A stretch of DNA of 64,000 nt from Orenia metallireducens (GTDB taxonomy: Bacteria; Bacillota; Halanaerobiia; Halobacteroidales; Halobacteroidaceae), in the NCBI RefSeq assembly GCF_003001995.1, contig NZ_PVNB01000004.1, forward strand, positions 149,903-213,902, given 5' to 3'. Made by a program: the position numbers and the translations under genes. Numbering within the stretch: position 1 is the first letter of the stretch; each line of letters begins with the position of its first letter. Below, one piece after another: positions 1 to 7,612 of this stretch. The notes below the pieces were generated by a model. It was not told where the DNA came from. It was given only the letters and a program-made list of their open reading frames with translations, and ran no database searches.

Positions 1-47
1 ATTATACTATAGATATCTAATTTCAAAGTAGAATTCAATGGGAGAGT

Positions 48-112
48 GCGACACTTTCGTGTTAGGAATCAGGAATCGGTATAATTTACAGATTCCTAAA
101 GTGTCCCATTAT
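48..112. repeat. Imperfect hairpin repeat, GCGACAC family
   Basis: The left arm begins GCGACACTTTCGTGTTAGGA and contains AGGAATCAGGAATC. The right arm contains GATTCCTAAAGTGTCCCATTAT, which pairs with it. The same outer ends recur near 3503, 11506, 17106 and 19868, so this is one copy of a dispersed family. No coding potential is seen in the first 172 bases. Confidence 0.7.
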
Positions 113-172
113 CCTCCTATAGTATTATTTTTTTAAAACAGTGTAAAAATAGGTAAACGGGGTGTTTAAATA

Positions 173-982
173 ATGAAAAGAATAGATTTACATATACATA
201 CTACAGCTTCTGATGGTTCGTTTACTCCAAGTGAGGTGGTTGAAGAGGCAAAGAAAAGGGATTTAGTAACAATTGCTATTACAGACCATGATACCGTGGC
301 TGGAGTAGCAAATGCTATTGAGAGAGGAAAGGAGCTAGGAGTAGAAGTTATTGCTGGAATTGAATTGACTACTTATTATAAGGATAAAAGAGTCGATATT
401 TTAGGCTATCAGATTGATTGTAATAATCAACAATTATTAGAAATAATAGATAATCTACAGAATTCAAGAGAGTTTCGGGCTAGGCAGATATTAAATAAGC
501 TATCAGATTTAGGGATAGATTTAGATTTTAATAAATTGAAAGAAATCTCAGGAGATACAGGGGTAGGACGACCTCATATTGCTCGATTGATGATAGAAGA
601 GGGATATGTTCAAGGTATGCAAGAAGCCTTTGATAATTATCTAGAGGATGGTGGACCAGCTTATGTTCCTAAATATCAGTTAAAGCCTGAAGATGCTATT
701 AAGCTGATTAAAGGTGCAGGAGGAATAGTAGTGTTGCCCCATCCAGGGGTAATTGCTGATAATGAGATAGTTAAAGAGTTAATTACTTGTAATGGAATAG
801 ATGGAATAGAAGTTTATTATCCTAAACATACTGACCAAGAGACTAACTATTATCTATCATTGGCTCAAAAGAATAATTTAATCATTACTGGTGGTTCTGA
901 TTGTCATGGTCCAGCTAATGAAGATAAATACTTATTAGGAACAGTAGAGGTTCCATATGAATTACTAGAGAAGCTTAGATAA
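173..982 (+). CDS. PHP-domain phosphoesterase (YciV/TrpH-like)
   Basis: This 269-residue protein opens with the PHP metal motif DLHIHTTASDGSFTP (His7, His9, Asp14). It continues with AITDHDT near residue 36, GIELTT near 63, LPHPG near 190 and GGSDCHG near 241. These are the metal ligands of the stand-alone PHP family that includes 3',5'-nucleoside bisphosphate phosphatase and RNase AM (YciV). Members are metal-dependent cytoplasmic phosphoesterases acting on nucleotides or RNA 5' ends. The length is normal for the family. The start follows GGGGTG at a short distance. It is a single gene and no regulatory signal is obvious. The exact substrate cannot be read from sequence; the family call is firm. 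Confidence 0.88.
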   Translation: MKRIDLHIHTTASDGSFTPSEVVEEAKKRDLVTIAITDHDTVAGVANAIERGKELGVEVIAGIELTTYYKDKRVDILGYQIDCNNQQLLEIIDNLQNSREFRARQILNKLSDLGIDLDFNKLKEISGDTGVGRPHIARLMIEEGYVQGMQEAFDNYLEDGGPAYVPKYQLKPEDAIKLIKGAGGIVVLPHPGVIADNEIVKELITCNGIDGIEVYYPKHTDQETNYYLSLAQKNNLIITGGSDCHGPANEDKYLLGTVEVPYELLEKLR

Positions 983-1133
983 GTATAATTTTAAATAGAA
1001 TATATAAGTTAGAATGTTTAATGACCTCCTATCTTTTTGGAATTTAAGCATAAAATAATAATGCTAAACAAATAATAAGCTAAGTAAGGAATATTATATA
1101 CAACAAGCTATCATAATGCTAGGAGGTTTAATT

Positions 1134-1202
1134 ATGATGTACTTAGCAGTTTTATTGGGGGCTGCTTTAATAGCGGTCTTATTTATAATTTTTAAAAGTT
1201 AA
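1134..1202 (+). CDS. 22-residue predicted membrane peptide
   Basis: A very short reading frame follows a perfect AGGAGG at 1121-1126, seven bases before the ATG at 1134 (a second ATG is at 1137). The peptide starts MMYLAVLLGAALIAVLF and ends in Phe-Lys-Ser: one hydrophobic helix with a basic C-terminus and no charge inside. It looks like a single-span small membrane protein. No family is recognised and no function is assigned. The excellent ribosome binding site in an otherwise non-coding 280-base gap is the main evidence that it is translated. Confidence 0.6.
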   Translation: MMYLAVLLGAALIAVLFIIFKS

Positions 1203-1266
1203 ATTTTCAAACTATAAAGGAGATTACTTATTAAAGTTAGAATTAATACAAAAAAGGGTGAGTAAT

Positions 1267-1662
1267 ATGTTTACAGAGTTTGACTTAAAGACCAATAATC
1301 ACTCGGAATTAATTGATATGACTGATAGTATTCAAGATATTATCAATGAATCTCAAGTAGAAAATGGGATATGTTTAATTTTTATTCCCCACACTACAGC
1401 AGGGGTTACTATTAATGAGAATGCTGACTCAACAGTCAAAGATGACATTTTATATAAATTAGATGATCTAATTCCATGGCAGGATAATTATCGTCATTTA
1501 GAAGGAAATTCAGCAGCCCACCTTAAAGCTAGTCTCTTTGGTAATTCAGAACAGATAATTATTAATGATAGCAGACTATTGTTAGGTACTTGGCAGGGGA
1601 TTTATTTTGCTGAGTTTGATGGCCCAAGAAGAAGGAATGTACAGGTTAAGATAATAAATTGA
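1267..1662 (+). CDS. YjbQ/UPF0047 family protein
   Basis: This roughly 131-residue protein carries the family signature: FIPHTTAGVTINENAD in the first half, HLEGNSAAHLKASLFG in the middle and LLGTWQGIYFAEFDGPRRR near the C-terminus. Members (YjbQ, UPF0047) are small trimeric beta-rich proteins. Some can substitute weakly for thiamine-phosphate synthase, but the true role is unsettled. The start at ATG 1267 is preferred because AAGGGTGAG at 1254-1262 lies at normal distance; GTG 1258 overlaps that ribosome binding site. The gene stands between the tiny membrane peptide and a PHP phosphatase, with a hairpin repeat directly after its stop. Confidence 0.85.
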   Translation: MFTEFDLKTNNHSELIDMTDSIQDIINESQVENGICLIFIPHTTAGVTINENADSTVKDDILYKLDDLIPWQDNYRHLEGNSAAHLKASLFGNSEQIIINDSRLLLGTWQGIYFAEFDGPRRRNVQVKIIN

Positions 1663-1732
1663 CAATGTACAATTGACAATTTAGAATTAAAGGTAACCAT
1701 TATACATTGTACATTTTAAATTGTAAATTAAT
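1661..1732. repeat. Hairpin repeat with ACAATTGACAAT-type words
   Basis: The sequence TGACAATGTACAATTGACAA near 1661-1680 pairs with TACATTGTACATTTTAAATT near 1702-1721, forming a long imperfect stem directly after the yjbQ stop. The same word set (ACAATTGACAATTTACAATT) recurs at 11518-11680 and 56612-56760. It may also act as a weak terminator. Confidence 0.65.
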
Positions 1733-1755
1733 CTTTTATTGAGGAGGAGAGAAGA

Positions 1756-2517
1756 ATGTTAGTAGATTACCATACTCATTTATTAGGTCATGAGGATAGA
1801 GAAGGAACTGTGGAGGATATTAGAGAGTTTTTAGAAGCAGCAGTTGCTAAGGATGTCAAAGAGATTGGTTTTACAGACCATAACCGCTATTATGAGCAGT
1901 TTGATTTTGATTTAATTGAAGAGGTAGCTCAAGAGTTTCCCCAATTAAAGGTTAGAAAAGGGATTGAGATGGATTATACCCCTGGTAAAGAGAAGGAGAT
2001 CAAAGAATTTTTAGAGCAATTTGATCTAGATTATGCAATAGGCTCAATTCATTTTTTGGGTAATTGGATGTTTGACCATCCTGATTATACCGATGAATAT
2101 GATAATTGGGATATAGATGAGTTATATAAGAGATACTTTGAGAGGGTAGCAGGTGCTGCTAAATCTGGCTTATTCCAGCTGTTAGGTCATTTAGATTTAA
2201 TCAAGGTCTTTAATTTTAGACCTAAAACTGATGTAGTAGAATTAGTAACCCCTACTTTAGAAGTAATAGCCCAAGAGGATATTACAATTGAGATAAATAC
2301 CAATGGGATGAATAAGCCTGCTAAGGAGTTTTATCCAAGTAGAGAGATATTAGAGAAGGCTTATGAATTGGGAATTAAAGTTACTACAAGTTCTGATGCT
2401 CATAGAGCTGATAGAGTGGGAGAGAATTTAGCTGAGGTCAGAGAGATGTTATTAGATATTGGTTATACTGAGATTGCTACCTTTGAAGATAAGAAGAGAA
2501 TAATGGTTGAACTATAA
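1756..2517 (+). CDS. PHP-domain phosphatase, histidinol-phosphatase (HisJ/HisK) family
   Basis: The 253-residue protein starts MLVDYHTHLLGHED, with the two His ligands of a PHP active site. It continues EIGFTDHNRYY near residue 36, RKGIEMDY near 67, AIGSIHFLG near 94, LLGHLDLIKVF near 145 and TTSSDAHRADRVGENL near 211. This set matches the HisJ-type PHP family, monofunctional L-histidinol-phosphate phosphatases of histidine synthesis. No other his genes are nearby, so the substrate remains open. GAGGAGGAGAG before the ATG is a strong ribosome binding site. A clear terminator hairpin follows at 2531. Confidence 0.85.
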   Translation: MLVDYHTHLLGHEDREGTVEDIREFLEAAVAKDVKEIGFTDHNRYYEQFDFDLIEEVAQEFPQLKVRKGIEMDYTPGKEKEIKEFLEQFDLDYAIGSIHFLGNWMFDHPDYTDEYDNWDIDELYKRYFERVAGAAKSGLFQLLGHLDLIKVFNFRPKTDVVELVTPTLEVIAQEDITIEINTNGMNKPAKEFYPSREILEKAYELGIKVTTSSDAHRADRVGENLAEVREMLLDIGYTEIATFEDKKRIMVEL

Positions 2518-2530
2518 ATAGTGATTAAAT

Positions 2531-2561
2531 AACACTCCAAAATTTGGAGTGTTATTTTTTT
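2531..2561 (+). terminator. Rho-independent terminator
   Basis: AACACTCCAAAATTTGGAGTGTT forms a perfect stem and is followed by a run of eight T. It closes the transcript of the PHP phosphatase and lies immediately before the trmB promoter. Confidence 0.85.
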
Positions 2562-2569
2562 GATTATTA

Positions 2570-2598
2570 TTGACAAAATTCAGATTATAGAGTACAAT
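2570..2598 (+). promoter_or_regulatory. Sigma-A type promoter of the trmB-like gene
   Basis: A consensus -35 TTGACA at 2570-2575 and TACAAT at 2593-2598 are separated by exactly 17 bases. The predicted transcription start falls inside the perfect palindrome at 2599-2634, so a bound repressor would block initiation. Confidence 0.8.
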
Positions 2599-2634
2599 CA
2601 TATTATGTTGTTCTGTACAGAACAACATAATATG
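2599..2634. promoter_or_regulatory. Perfect 36-bp palindromic operator upstream of trmB-like gene
   Basis: Each half reads CATATTATGTTGTTCTGT outward from the centre at 2616/2617 and the two halves match without mismatch. It begins one base after the -10 box and ends 15 bases before the trmB start. Its position and symmetry fit an autoregulatory operator; the RNA could also fold into a long hairpin. Binding by the adjacent TrmB-type protein is inferred. Confidence 0.75.
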
Positions 2635-2649
2635 ATTGGTGGTGTTATA

Positions 2650-3474
2650 ATGGATAAAATAATTGAAAAACTACAAGAGCTAGATTTTACGGAGTTAGAA
2701 GCAAAGGTATACATAGCTTTATTACAAAATCCGCAATCTAATGGCTCTCAAATATCGAAAATAATTAAAGCCTCCCGTTCTGCTGTCTATTCTACCTTAG
2801 ATATCTTGTATAAAAAAGGTGCTATCTCTCTTCTACCAGGAAAGACAAAGCTTTATCAAGCACAGAAGCCAGAAGTTTTAATTGATAATATAACAGAACA
2901 ATATATAAAGACTGCTAATACAGTTAAAGAAGAATTAGCAGAATTAGAGCAGCCTATTGTAGGAAAAGAGTATTGGAATATTAAAGGTCATGAGAACTTT
3001 ATTTTAAAGACTAAGGAGCTATTACTAACGGCTGAAAAGGAAGTATATATCAATAGCAATTATGATTTAAATTTATTTGCAGATGAGTTGAAGGTTTTAA
3101 CGGATAGAGGGGTTAGGATTCTTCATTTTTCTTTTGAAAAATCCCAACTCAATGATGATATTCCTATAGAGTATTATCGCAATAATAAATTAGGAGATTT
3201 TGAGCCCTCTATCTTTAAAAGAATGATGCTGGTTGTAGATTATCAAAAGGTTATAATAGCAAGTGGTAAGCTTGGTGGAAGCTTTATAGGCACCTTTACA
3301 GAGAACCCATTACTGGTGGCTATAGTTGCAGAGCATATTCACCATGATATCTATTTCCTGAAGTTAGAAGAGAAGTATAAAGAGGTTTTAGTCCAATCTG
3401 ATATCTTACTTGACACTATTGCTGAAAAGACCTTTGAAGAGAAGGTAGCTTATTACAAGAGTAAGAAGAAATAG
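2650..3474 (+). CDS. TrmB-family transcriptional regulator
   Basis: The first ~75 residues form the TrmB winged helix (LQELDFTELEAKVYIALLQN, then ISKIIKASRSAVYSTLDILY and KGAISLLPGKTKLYQAQKPE). The remainder is an effector/PLD-like domain (EYWNIKGHENFILKTKELLL). TrmB proteins bind palindromic DNA and often sense maltose, trehalose or glucose. The frame is open from 2560, but ATG 2650, eight bases after GGTGG, gives the usual N-terminus MDKIIEKLQEL and leaves the promoter and operator outside the gene. Length 274 residues is normal. Its place at the head of an alpha-glucan region suggests control of those genes; autoregulation is likely from the operator. Confidence 0.85.
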   Translation: MDKIIEKLQELDFTELEAKVYIALLQNPQSNGSQISKIIKASRSAVYSTLDILYKKGAISLLPGKTKLYQAQKPEVLIDNITEQYIKTANTVKEELAELEQPIVGKEYWNIKGHENFILKTKELLLTAEKEVYINSNYDLNLFADELKVLTDRGVRILHFSFEKSQLNDDIPIEYYRNNKLGDFEPSIFKRMMLVVDYQKVIIASGKLGGSFIGTFTENPLLVAIVAEHIHHDIYFLKLEEKYKEVLVQSDILLDTIAEKTFEEKVAYYKSKKK

Positions 3475-3502
3475 CTAGAATGAAATCTATGGTTATAGAT
3501 AG

Positions 3503-3598
3503 AAAGTTCGATAGTTTCGGAGTTAGGTTGGTAGATGGTTGGCTGATTAGTAAAGCTAAATCACCTGACAACTAATAAAAAAGTATCCCAATATACAC
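3503..3598. repeat. Imperfect hairpin repeat, GCGACAC family (degenerate)
   Basis: GTTCGATAGTTTCGGAGTTA at the left and AAAAAAGTATCCCAATATAC at the right match the degenerate outer ends of the GCGACACTTTCG / AAAGTGTCGCAATAT family. Internal words TTAGGTTGGTAGATGGTTGG and CACCTGACAACTAAT pair only partly, so this looks like a decayed copy. Confidence 0.55.
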
Positions 3599-3659
3599 AT
3601 TCAGCTTCATTTTAAAATTTATAAATTAATATTAGTTAATTTAAAGGAGGATGGTAATA

Positions 3660-4472
3660 ATGTCAAAGTATGATGATAGTTTTTTAGCTTTAGTAGATGA
3701 CTTTTCGAAGTATGAGTTGGTAGAAGGGATTATGTTAGCCGGGTCGAGGACAACTGCTAACTTTGATAAAGATTCAGATTATGATTTATATATCTACTCT
3801 AAGCAAGAGATCCCCCTAGAGTTTAGGAAAAAGTTAGCGGAAAAGTACTTTAATTATGCTGAGTTGGATAATAAAACTTGGGAGCAAGAAGACCAAGGAT
3901 TCTTTAAATATAGCAATATTCAGATTGATATTGTATATAGAGATGTCAATTGCTTAGAAGGAATGTTAGAAAATGTTGTAATTAAACATCAAGCCTCAAC
4001 AGGTTATACTACCTGCTTTTGGTCTAATCTTATTAATTCAGATATTCTTTATGATGAAGATGGAGAGTTACAAGTTTTAAAAGAGAGCTTTGATATCGAG
4101 TATCCAGAAGAGCTAAGAAGAAATATAATTGCTAAGAACTATCCTATCTTAAATCAGATAATTCCTGCTTACACTAAGCAGATTGAAAAGGCTTTGAAAA
4201 GGGATGATGTTATCAGTATCAACCATAGAACCAGTGCCTTTTTTGAAAGTTATTTCGATATAATCTTTGCTTTAAATAAGACCCTTCATCCTGGAGAGAA
4301 GAAACTTCTCAAGATTGTAAGTGGCTTAGAGCATACTCCTGAAAATATGGAAAGAGATATTAGAAAATTATTCGGTAATTTATACAAGAAAGACTTTGAT
4401 ATTGTAAATAAATTGAATGAGATTTCAGATAACTTAGCTTTCCTATTGAGAGAATTAAAAATGTTAGATTAA
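3660..4472 (+). CDS. Nucleotidyltransferase-domain protein (DUF4037-like)
   Basis: The N-terminal third has the polymerase-beta nucleotidyltransferase motif: VEGIMLAGSRTTANFDKDSD with the metal-binding DYDLYIYS directly after it, and a third acidic position in QIDIVYRD. The rest is helical (HRTSAFFESYFDIIFALNKT), the layout of minimal nucleotidyltransferases with a helical partner domain. Members add AMP or another nucleotide to small molecules, RNA or proteins; the target here is unknown. ATG 3660 lies nine bases after AAAGGAGG, whereas the ATG at 3651 touches it. A second, different nucleotidyltransferase lies at 7613 in the same amylase region. Confidence 0.72.
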   Translation: MSKYDDSFLALVDDFSKYELVEGIMLAGSRTTANFDKDSDYDLYIYSKQEIPLEFRKKLAEKYFNYAELDNKTWEQEDQGFFKYSNIQIDIVYRDVNCLEGMLENVVIKHQASTGYTTCFWSNLINSDILYDEDGELQVLKESFDIEYPEELRRNIIAKNYPILNQIIPAYTKQIEKALKRDDVISINHRTSAFFESYFDIIFALNKTLHPGEKKLLKIVSGLEHTPENMERDIRKLFGNLYKKDFDIVNKLNEISDNLAFLLRELKMLD

Positions 4473-4486
4473 AATCAAAGGTTTGT

Positions 4487-4516
4487 AATAGCATCAAGTA
4501 TATACTTGATGCTATT
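4487..4516 (+). terminator. Perfect 30-bp hairpin, probable terminator
   Basis: The halves AATAGCATCAAGTAT and ATACTTGATGCTATT pair perfectly just after the nucleotidyltransferase stop. The following T content is moderate (ATTAGATTATTTCT), so termination is likely but not certain. Confidence 0.6.
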
Positions 4517-4530
4517 ATTAGATTATTTCT

Positions 4531-4579
4531 GAAAACGTTTACAAAAAATCTTGACATAATGGTAGAACAGGGATATTAT
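4531..4579 (+). promoter_or_regulatory. LacI-type operator and sigma-A promoter of the lacI-family gene
   Basis: GAAAACGTTTAC at 4531-4542 resembles a LacI/cre half-site pair centred on CG. It lies nine bases before a consensus -35 TTGACA at 4551-4556, with TATTAT at 4574-4579 and a 17-base spacer. An almost identical, fully symmetric site lies downstream of the regulator gene at 5740. Confidence 0.75.
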
Positions 4580-4625
4580 TATAATATAAGATTATAATAT
4601 AGGACTATGGGGAAGTGGAATTTTA

Positions 4626-5630
4626 ATGAAGATTAAAGATATAGCTAAGTTAGCTGGAGTTTCTATAGCTACAGTGTCTAGAGTAGTAAATGATAAACCG
4701 GGAGTAAGGGATGAAGTTAGAGAGAAGGTTAAAGAGGTTATTAAAGAACATGAATATAAACCTAACTTAATTGCCCGAGGATTATCAAGCAAGAAATCTA
4801 ATATTATAGGTTTATTACTTCCTAAATTTACTGCATATTATACAGAACAAGTAGACGCTATTATTAATTATTGTAACCAAAAGGGATATAGAGTCATGAT
4901 TACAAGCTCTGTAGGCAGATTTGAAGGAGAGCTAGAGAATCTAAATATGCTCTATAAGAGTCAAGTAGAAGGTATACTTTACTTTGTAGGAAAGATGACA
5001 AAAGAGAAGAAAGAGAGTATTGAGAAGATAAATAAAGAGATTCCTATAGTATTATTAGACCAAGCTATTGAAGAGTTGAGTATTCCTGCTGTGTTGCCTG
5101 ATAACTATGGTGGTGCAGTAAAAGCAATGAACTACCTTGTGAATTTGGGACATGAGAAGATAGCTTTTATAAAAGCTCCTTATTATGATTTAGAAGGTGA
5201 GAAGAGATATCGGGCTTATCAGGATATAATGAAAAGAAATGACTTTGAGATAAAAGAGTGCTATATACAAGGAAGTGATTATTCAATTGAATCAGGGTAT
5301 AAGGCTATGGAGAATATTTTAAGCAAATCTGATCAGCTTCCAACTGCTGTGTTAGCCTCTAATGATGGAACTGCTATTGGGGCGATAAATTACTTGAAAG
5401 AAAAGGGGATAGAAGTACCTGAAGATATTTCTGTAATGGGGATTGATGATATAGAGATAGCAAAGCATTTTATACCTAAGCTGACTACAGTAAAACAGGA
5501 CTTATACTATGTAGGTGATGAAGCCATTAAGTTATTATTTGAATATATTGATAATAAAGATTTAAAGGCTAAGAAGCTCATAGTTGAGCAGGAGTTAGTA
5601 ATTAGAGATAGTGTAAAGGAGATTAGGTAA
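4626..5630 (+). CDS. LacI-family transcriptional regulator
   Basis: The 334-residue protein begins with the classical LacI helix-turn-helix and hinge: MKIKDIAKLAGVSIATVSRV, then VNDKPGVRDEVREKV and YKPNLIARGLSSKKSNIIGL. A periplasmic-binding-protein-like effector domain follows (PTAVLASNDGTAIGAINYL, then VMGIDDIEIAKHFIPKLTTV near the C-terminus). Such regulators bind CG-centred palindromes and respond to sugars. Sites of that kind are present before this gene and before the amylase gene at 5849, so it probably controls itself and that amylase; CcpA could also use the sites. GGGGAAGTGGA precedes the ATG. Confidence 0.9.
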   Translation: MKIKDIAKLAGVSIATVSRVVNDKPGVRDEVREKVKEVIKEHEYKPNLIARGLSSKKSNIIGLLLPKFTAYYTEQVDAIINYCNQKGYRVMITSSVGRFEGELENLNMLYKSQVEGILYFVGKMTKEKKESIEKINKEIPIVLLDQAIEELSIPAVLPDNYGGAVKAMNYLVNLGHEKIAFIKAPYYDLEGEKRYRAYQDIMKRNDFEIKECYIQGSDYSIESGYKAMENILSKSDQLPTAVLASNDGTAIGAINYLKEKGIEVPEDISVMGIDDIEIAKHFIPKLTTVKQDLYYVGDEAIKLLFEYIDNKDLKAKKLIVEQELVIRDSVKEIR

Positions 5631-5739
5631 TTATATTTTAGAATAATAGAAGATAGGGGTTAAATTTTCTACTTTAGATTGCTTATTACTTTTTAATTAA
5701 AGGAAAGGGGGAAATATATATAGTTTTTTTAATCTTTTT

Positions 5740-5753
5740 TGTAAACGTTTACA
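5740..5753. promoter_or_regulatory. LacI/cre-type operator before amylase gene
   Basis: TGTAAACGTTTACA is a perfect 14-bp palindrome centred on CG, 96 bases before the GH13 gene. It matches the type of site bound by LacI-family proteins or CcpA and nearly repeats the one at 4531. No clear -35/-10 pair is assigned around it. Confidence 0.7.
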
Positions 5754-5848
5754 GGATTGCTTTAAGATGAAATGTTAATAAATTTATAGGAAATAGATGT
5801 AGAATGTTATCGATTAATTAATATCAAATTAGAATTTGAGGTGAAATT

Positions 5849-7588
5849 ATGAATTTAGAAGGGATTTATCATAGAGTAAACTCCAATTATGCTTATCTTG
5901 TAGAAGAAGATAGGGTTTTGCTTAAATTAAGAACTAAAAGGGATGATTTAAATAGTGTAAAAGTCTTTCATTGTGATAAGTATAGAAAGATAAATAGTTG
6001 TGAGGATTTAAAAATTGTAGAGATGACCAAGAAATATAGTGATCAGTTATTTGATTATCATGAAGTCATTATAGAGTTTAAAGGAATAAGCTTAGCCTAT
6101 TATTTTGAACTAGTGAGTAAAGAAGAAAGTTTATTCTATGGAAGAAATGGCTTTTATAAAGATTCAATACAAGAGGAAGCAGATATGTTTATTATGGCTA
6201 ACTTCTCTAAGGATAATCTCTTTACAATTCCAGCTTGGCACCAAAAAGCAATTGTCTATCAAATCTTTCCCGATAGGTTTAATAGAGGTAGTAATTTTGT
6301 GTTAGAAGATAAATATACAGAAGACTGGAATGGAGAGGTGAATTATAGAACATTTTTAGGAGGAAACCTCAAGGGAATAACTGAAAAGTTGGGTTACTTA
6401 GAAGACCTAGGCATAAATACAATCTATTTAACTCCTATATTTAAATCCGATAGTACTCATAGATATGATACCGATGATTATTATCAGATAGATCCTGGCT
6501 TAGGAACAAAGCAAGAGTTTAAAGAGTTGGTAGATAAGGCTCATCAAAGGGAGATTAAGATTATCTTAGATGCAGTATTTAACCACTGTGGATTAAACTT
6601 CTTTGCCTTTGATGATTTGGTGAAGAAGGGTGAAGAATCAAAATATAAGGATTGGTTTGAGGTAGACTCCTATCCAGTTACTAAAGAAAGAAAAAGAAAG
6701 CCTAATTATAAGACCTTTGGCTATTACTATCACATGCCTAAATTAATCTTATCAAATCAAGAAACGGCTGAATATTTTCTAGAGGTAGCTCGATATTGGA
6801 CTAAAGAGTTTAACATAGATGGCTGGCGATTAGATGTTGCCGATGAAATCTCACCTGAATTTTGGAGAGAGTTTAGAAGAACTTTAAAGAGGATCAATCC
6901 TGATATATTGATTTCAGGAGAGGTTTGGTATGACTCTGATTTTTGGCTAAAGGGAGATCAGTTTGATACTGTAATGAACTATCCTTTCTTAGAGGTTGTT
7001 GAAGATTTCTTTGCTAAAGAAGTTATAAATGTTGATGAATTTAGTGATAGGTTAGCAAAGATTAGGAGTTTATATAAGAAGCAGGCTCATGAAAATCTGT
7101 GGAATTTAATAGATAGCCATGATGTGTCAAGGTTCTTATATAAATGTGAGAATAACCTAGCAAACTTTAAATTAGCTATCTTATTTCAATTTACCTATTT
7201 GGGGATCCCAGTTATTTATTATGGTGATGAATATGGAATGGCTGGTGGAGTTGATGGTTTAGAGAAGAGAGAGGCAATGGTTTGGGAGGAAGGTAAGCAG
7301 AACCAAGAGCTGTTCCAATATTACAAAAGATTAATAAGAATAAGAAGAGAGAATCAAGAGCTTATAGCTGGAGAGTATAGTGAAGTATTAAAGGATAGAG
7401 AGATTAATCTATATGGATATAAAAGAAGTTATTATGGTCAAGAGATGCTTATCTATCTAAATAATTCTAATCAAAATACTATCTTAGAGCTAGCAGGTAG
7501 CTATAGAGAGTTATTAACAGACCGGATTTTAGAAGGGGAAATTACAATAAAAGCTAAAGAAGGAGTTGTCTTAAAGCCACTCTTTTAA
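5849..7588 (+). CDS. Intracellular GH13 cyclomaltodextrinase/neopullulanase/maltogenic amylase
   Basis: 579 residues without a signal peptide. An N-terminal CBM34-like beta domain (about 1-120) precedes a GH13 barrel. Conserved regions are present: DAVFNH at 241-246, GWRLD with nucleophile Asp329, ISGEVW with acid/base Glu358, and DSHD with Asp425. The CBM34 domain plus the start WHQKAIVYQIFPDRFNRG are typical of the neopullulanase/cyclomaltodextrinase subfamily (GH13_20), which hydrolyses imported maltodextrins and cyclodextrins in the cytoplasm. A C-terminal beta domain ends the protein. The CG-centred palindrome upstream suggests repression by the LacI-type regulator encoded just before it. 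Confidence 0.88.
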   Translation: MNLEGIYHRVNSNYAYLVEEDRVLLKLRTKRDDLNSVKVFHCDKYRKINSCEDLKIVEMTKKYSDQLFDYHEVIIEFKGISLAYYFELVSKEESLFYGRNGFYKDSIQEEADMFIMANFSKDNLFTIPAWHQKAIVYQIFPDRFNRGSNFVLEDKYTEDWNGEVNYRTFLGGNLKGITEKLGYLEDLGINTIYLTPIFKSDSTHRYDTDDYYQIDPGLGTKQEFKELVDKAHQREIKIILDAVFNHCGLNFFAFDDLVKKGEESKYKDWFEVDSYPVTKERKRKPNYKTFGYYYHMPKLILSNQETAEYFLEVARYWTKEFNIDGWRLDVADEISPEFWREFRRTLKRINPDILISGEVWYDSDFWLKGDQFDTVMNYPFLEVVEDFFAKEVINVDEFSDRLAKIRSLYKKQAHENLWNLIDSHDVSRFLYKCENNLANFKLAILFQFTYLGIPVIYYGDEYGMAGGVDGLEKREAMVWEEGKQNQELFQYYKRLIRIRRENQELIAGEYSEVLKDREINLYGYKRSYYGQEMLIYLNNSNQNTILELAGSYRELLTDRILEGEITIKAKEGVVLKPLF

Positions 7589-7612
7589 ATAAACATTAAG
7601 GAGATGATAGTG

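Noticed and set aside
2599..2634. Palindrome considered as a terminator
   Set aside because: It is followed by GATTGGTGGTGTT without a T run and lies between promoter and start codon, so an operator is the better reading.
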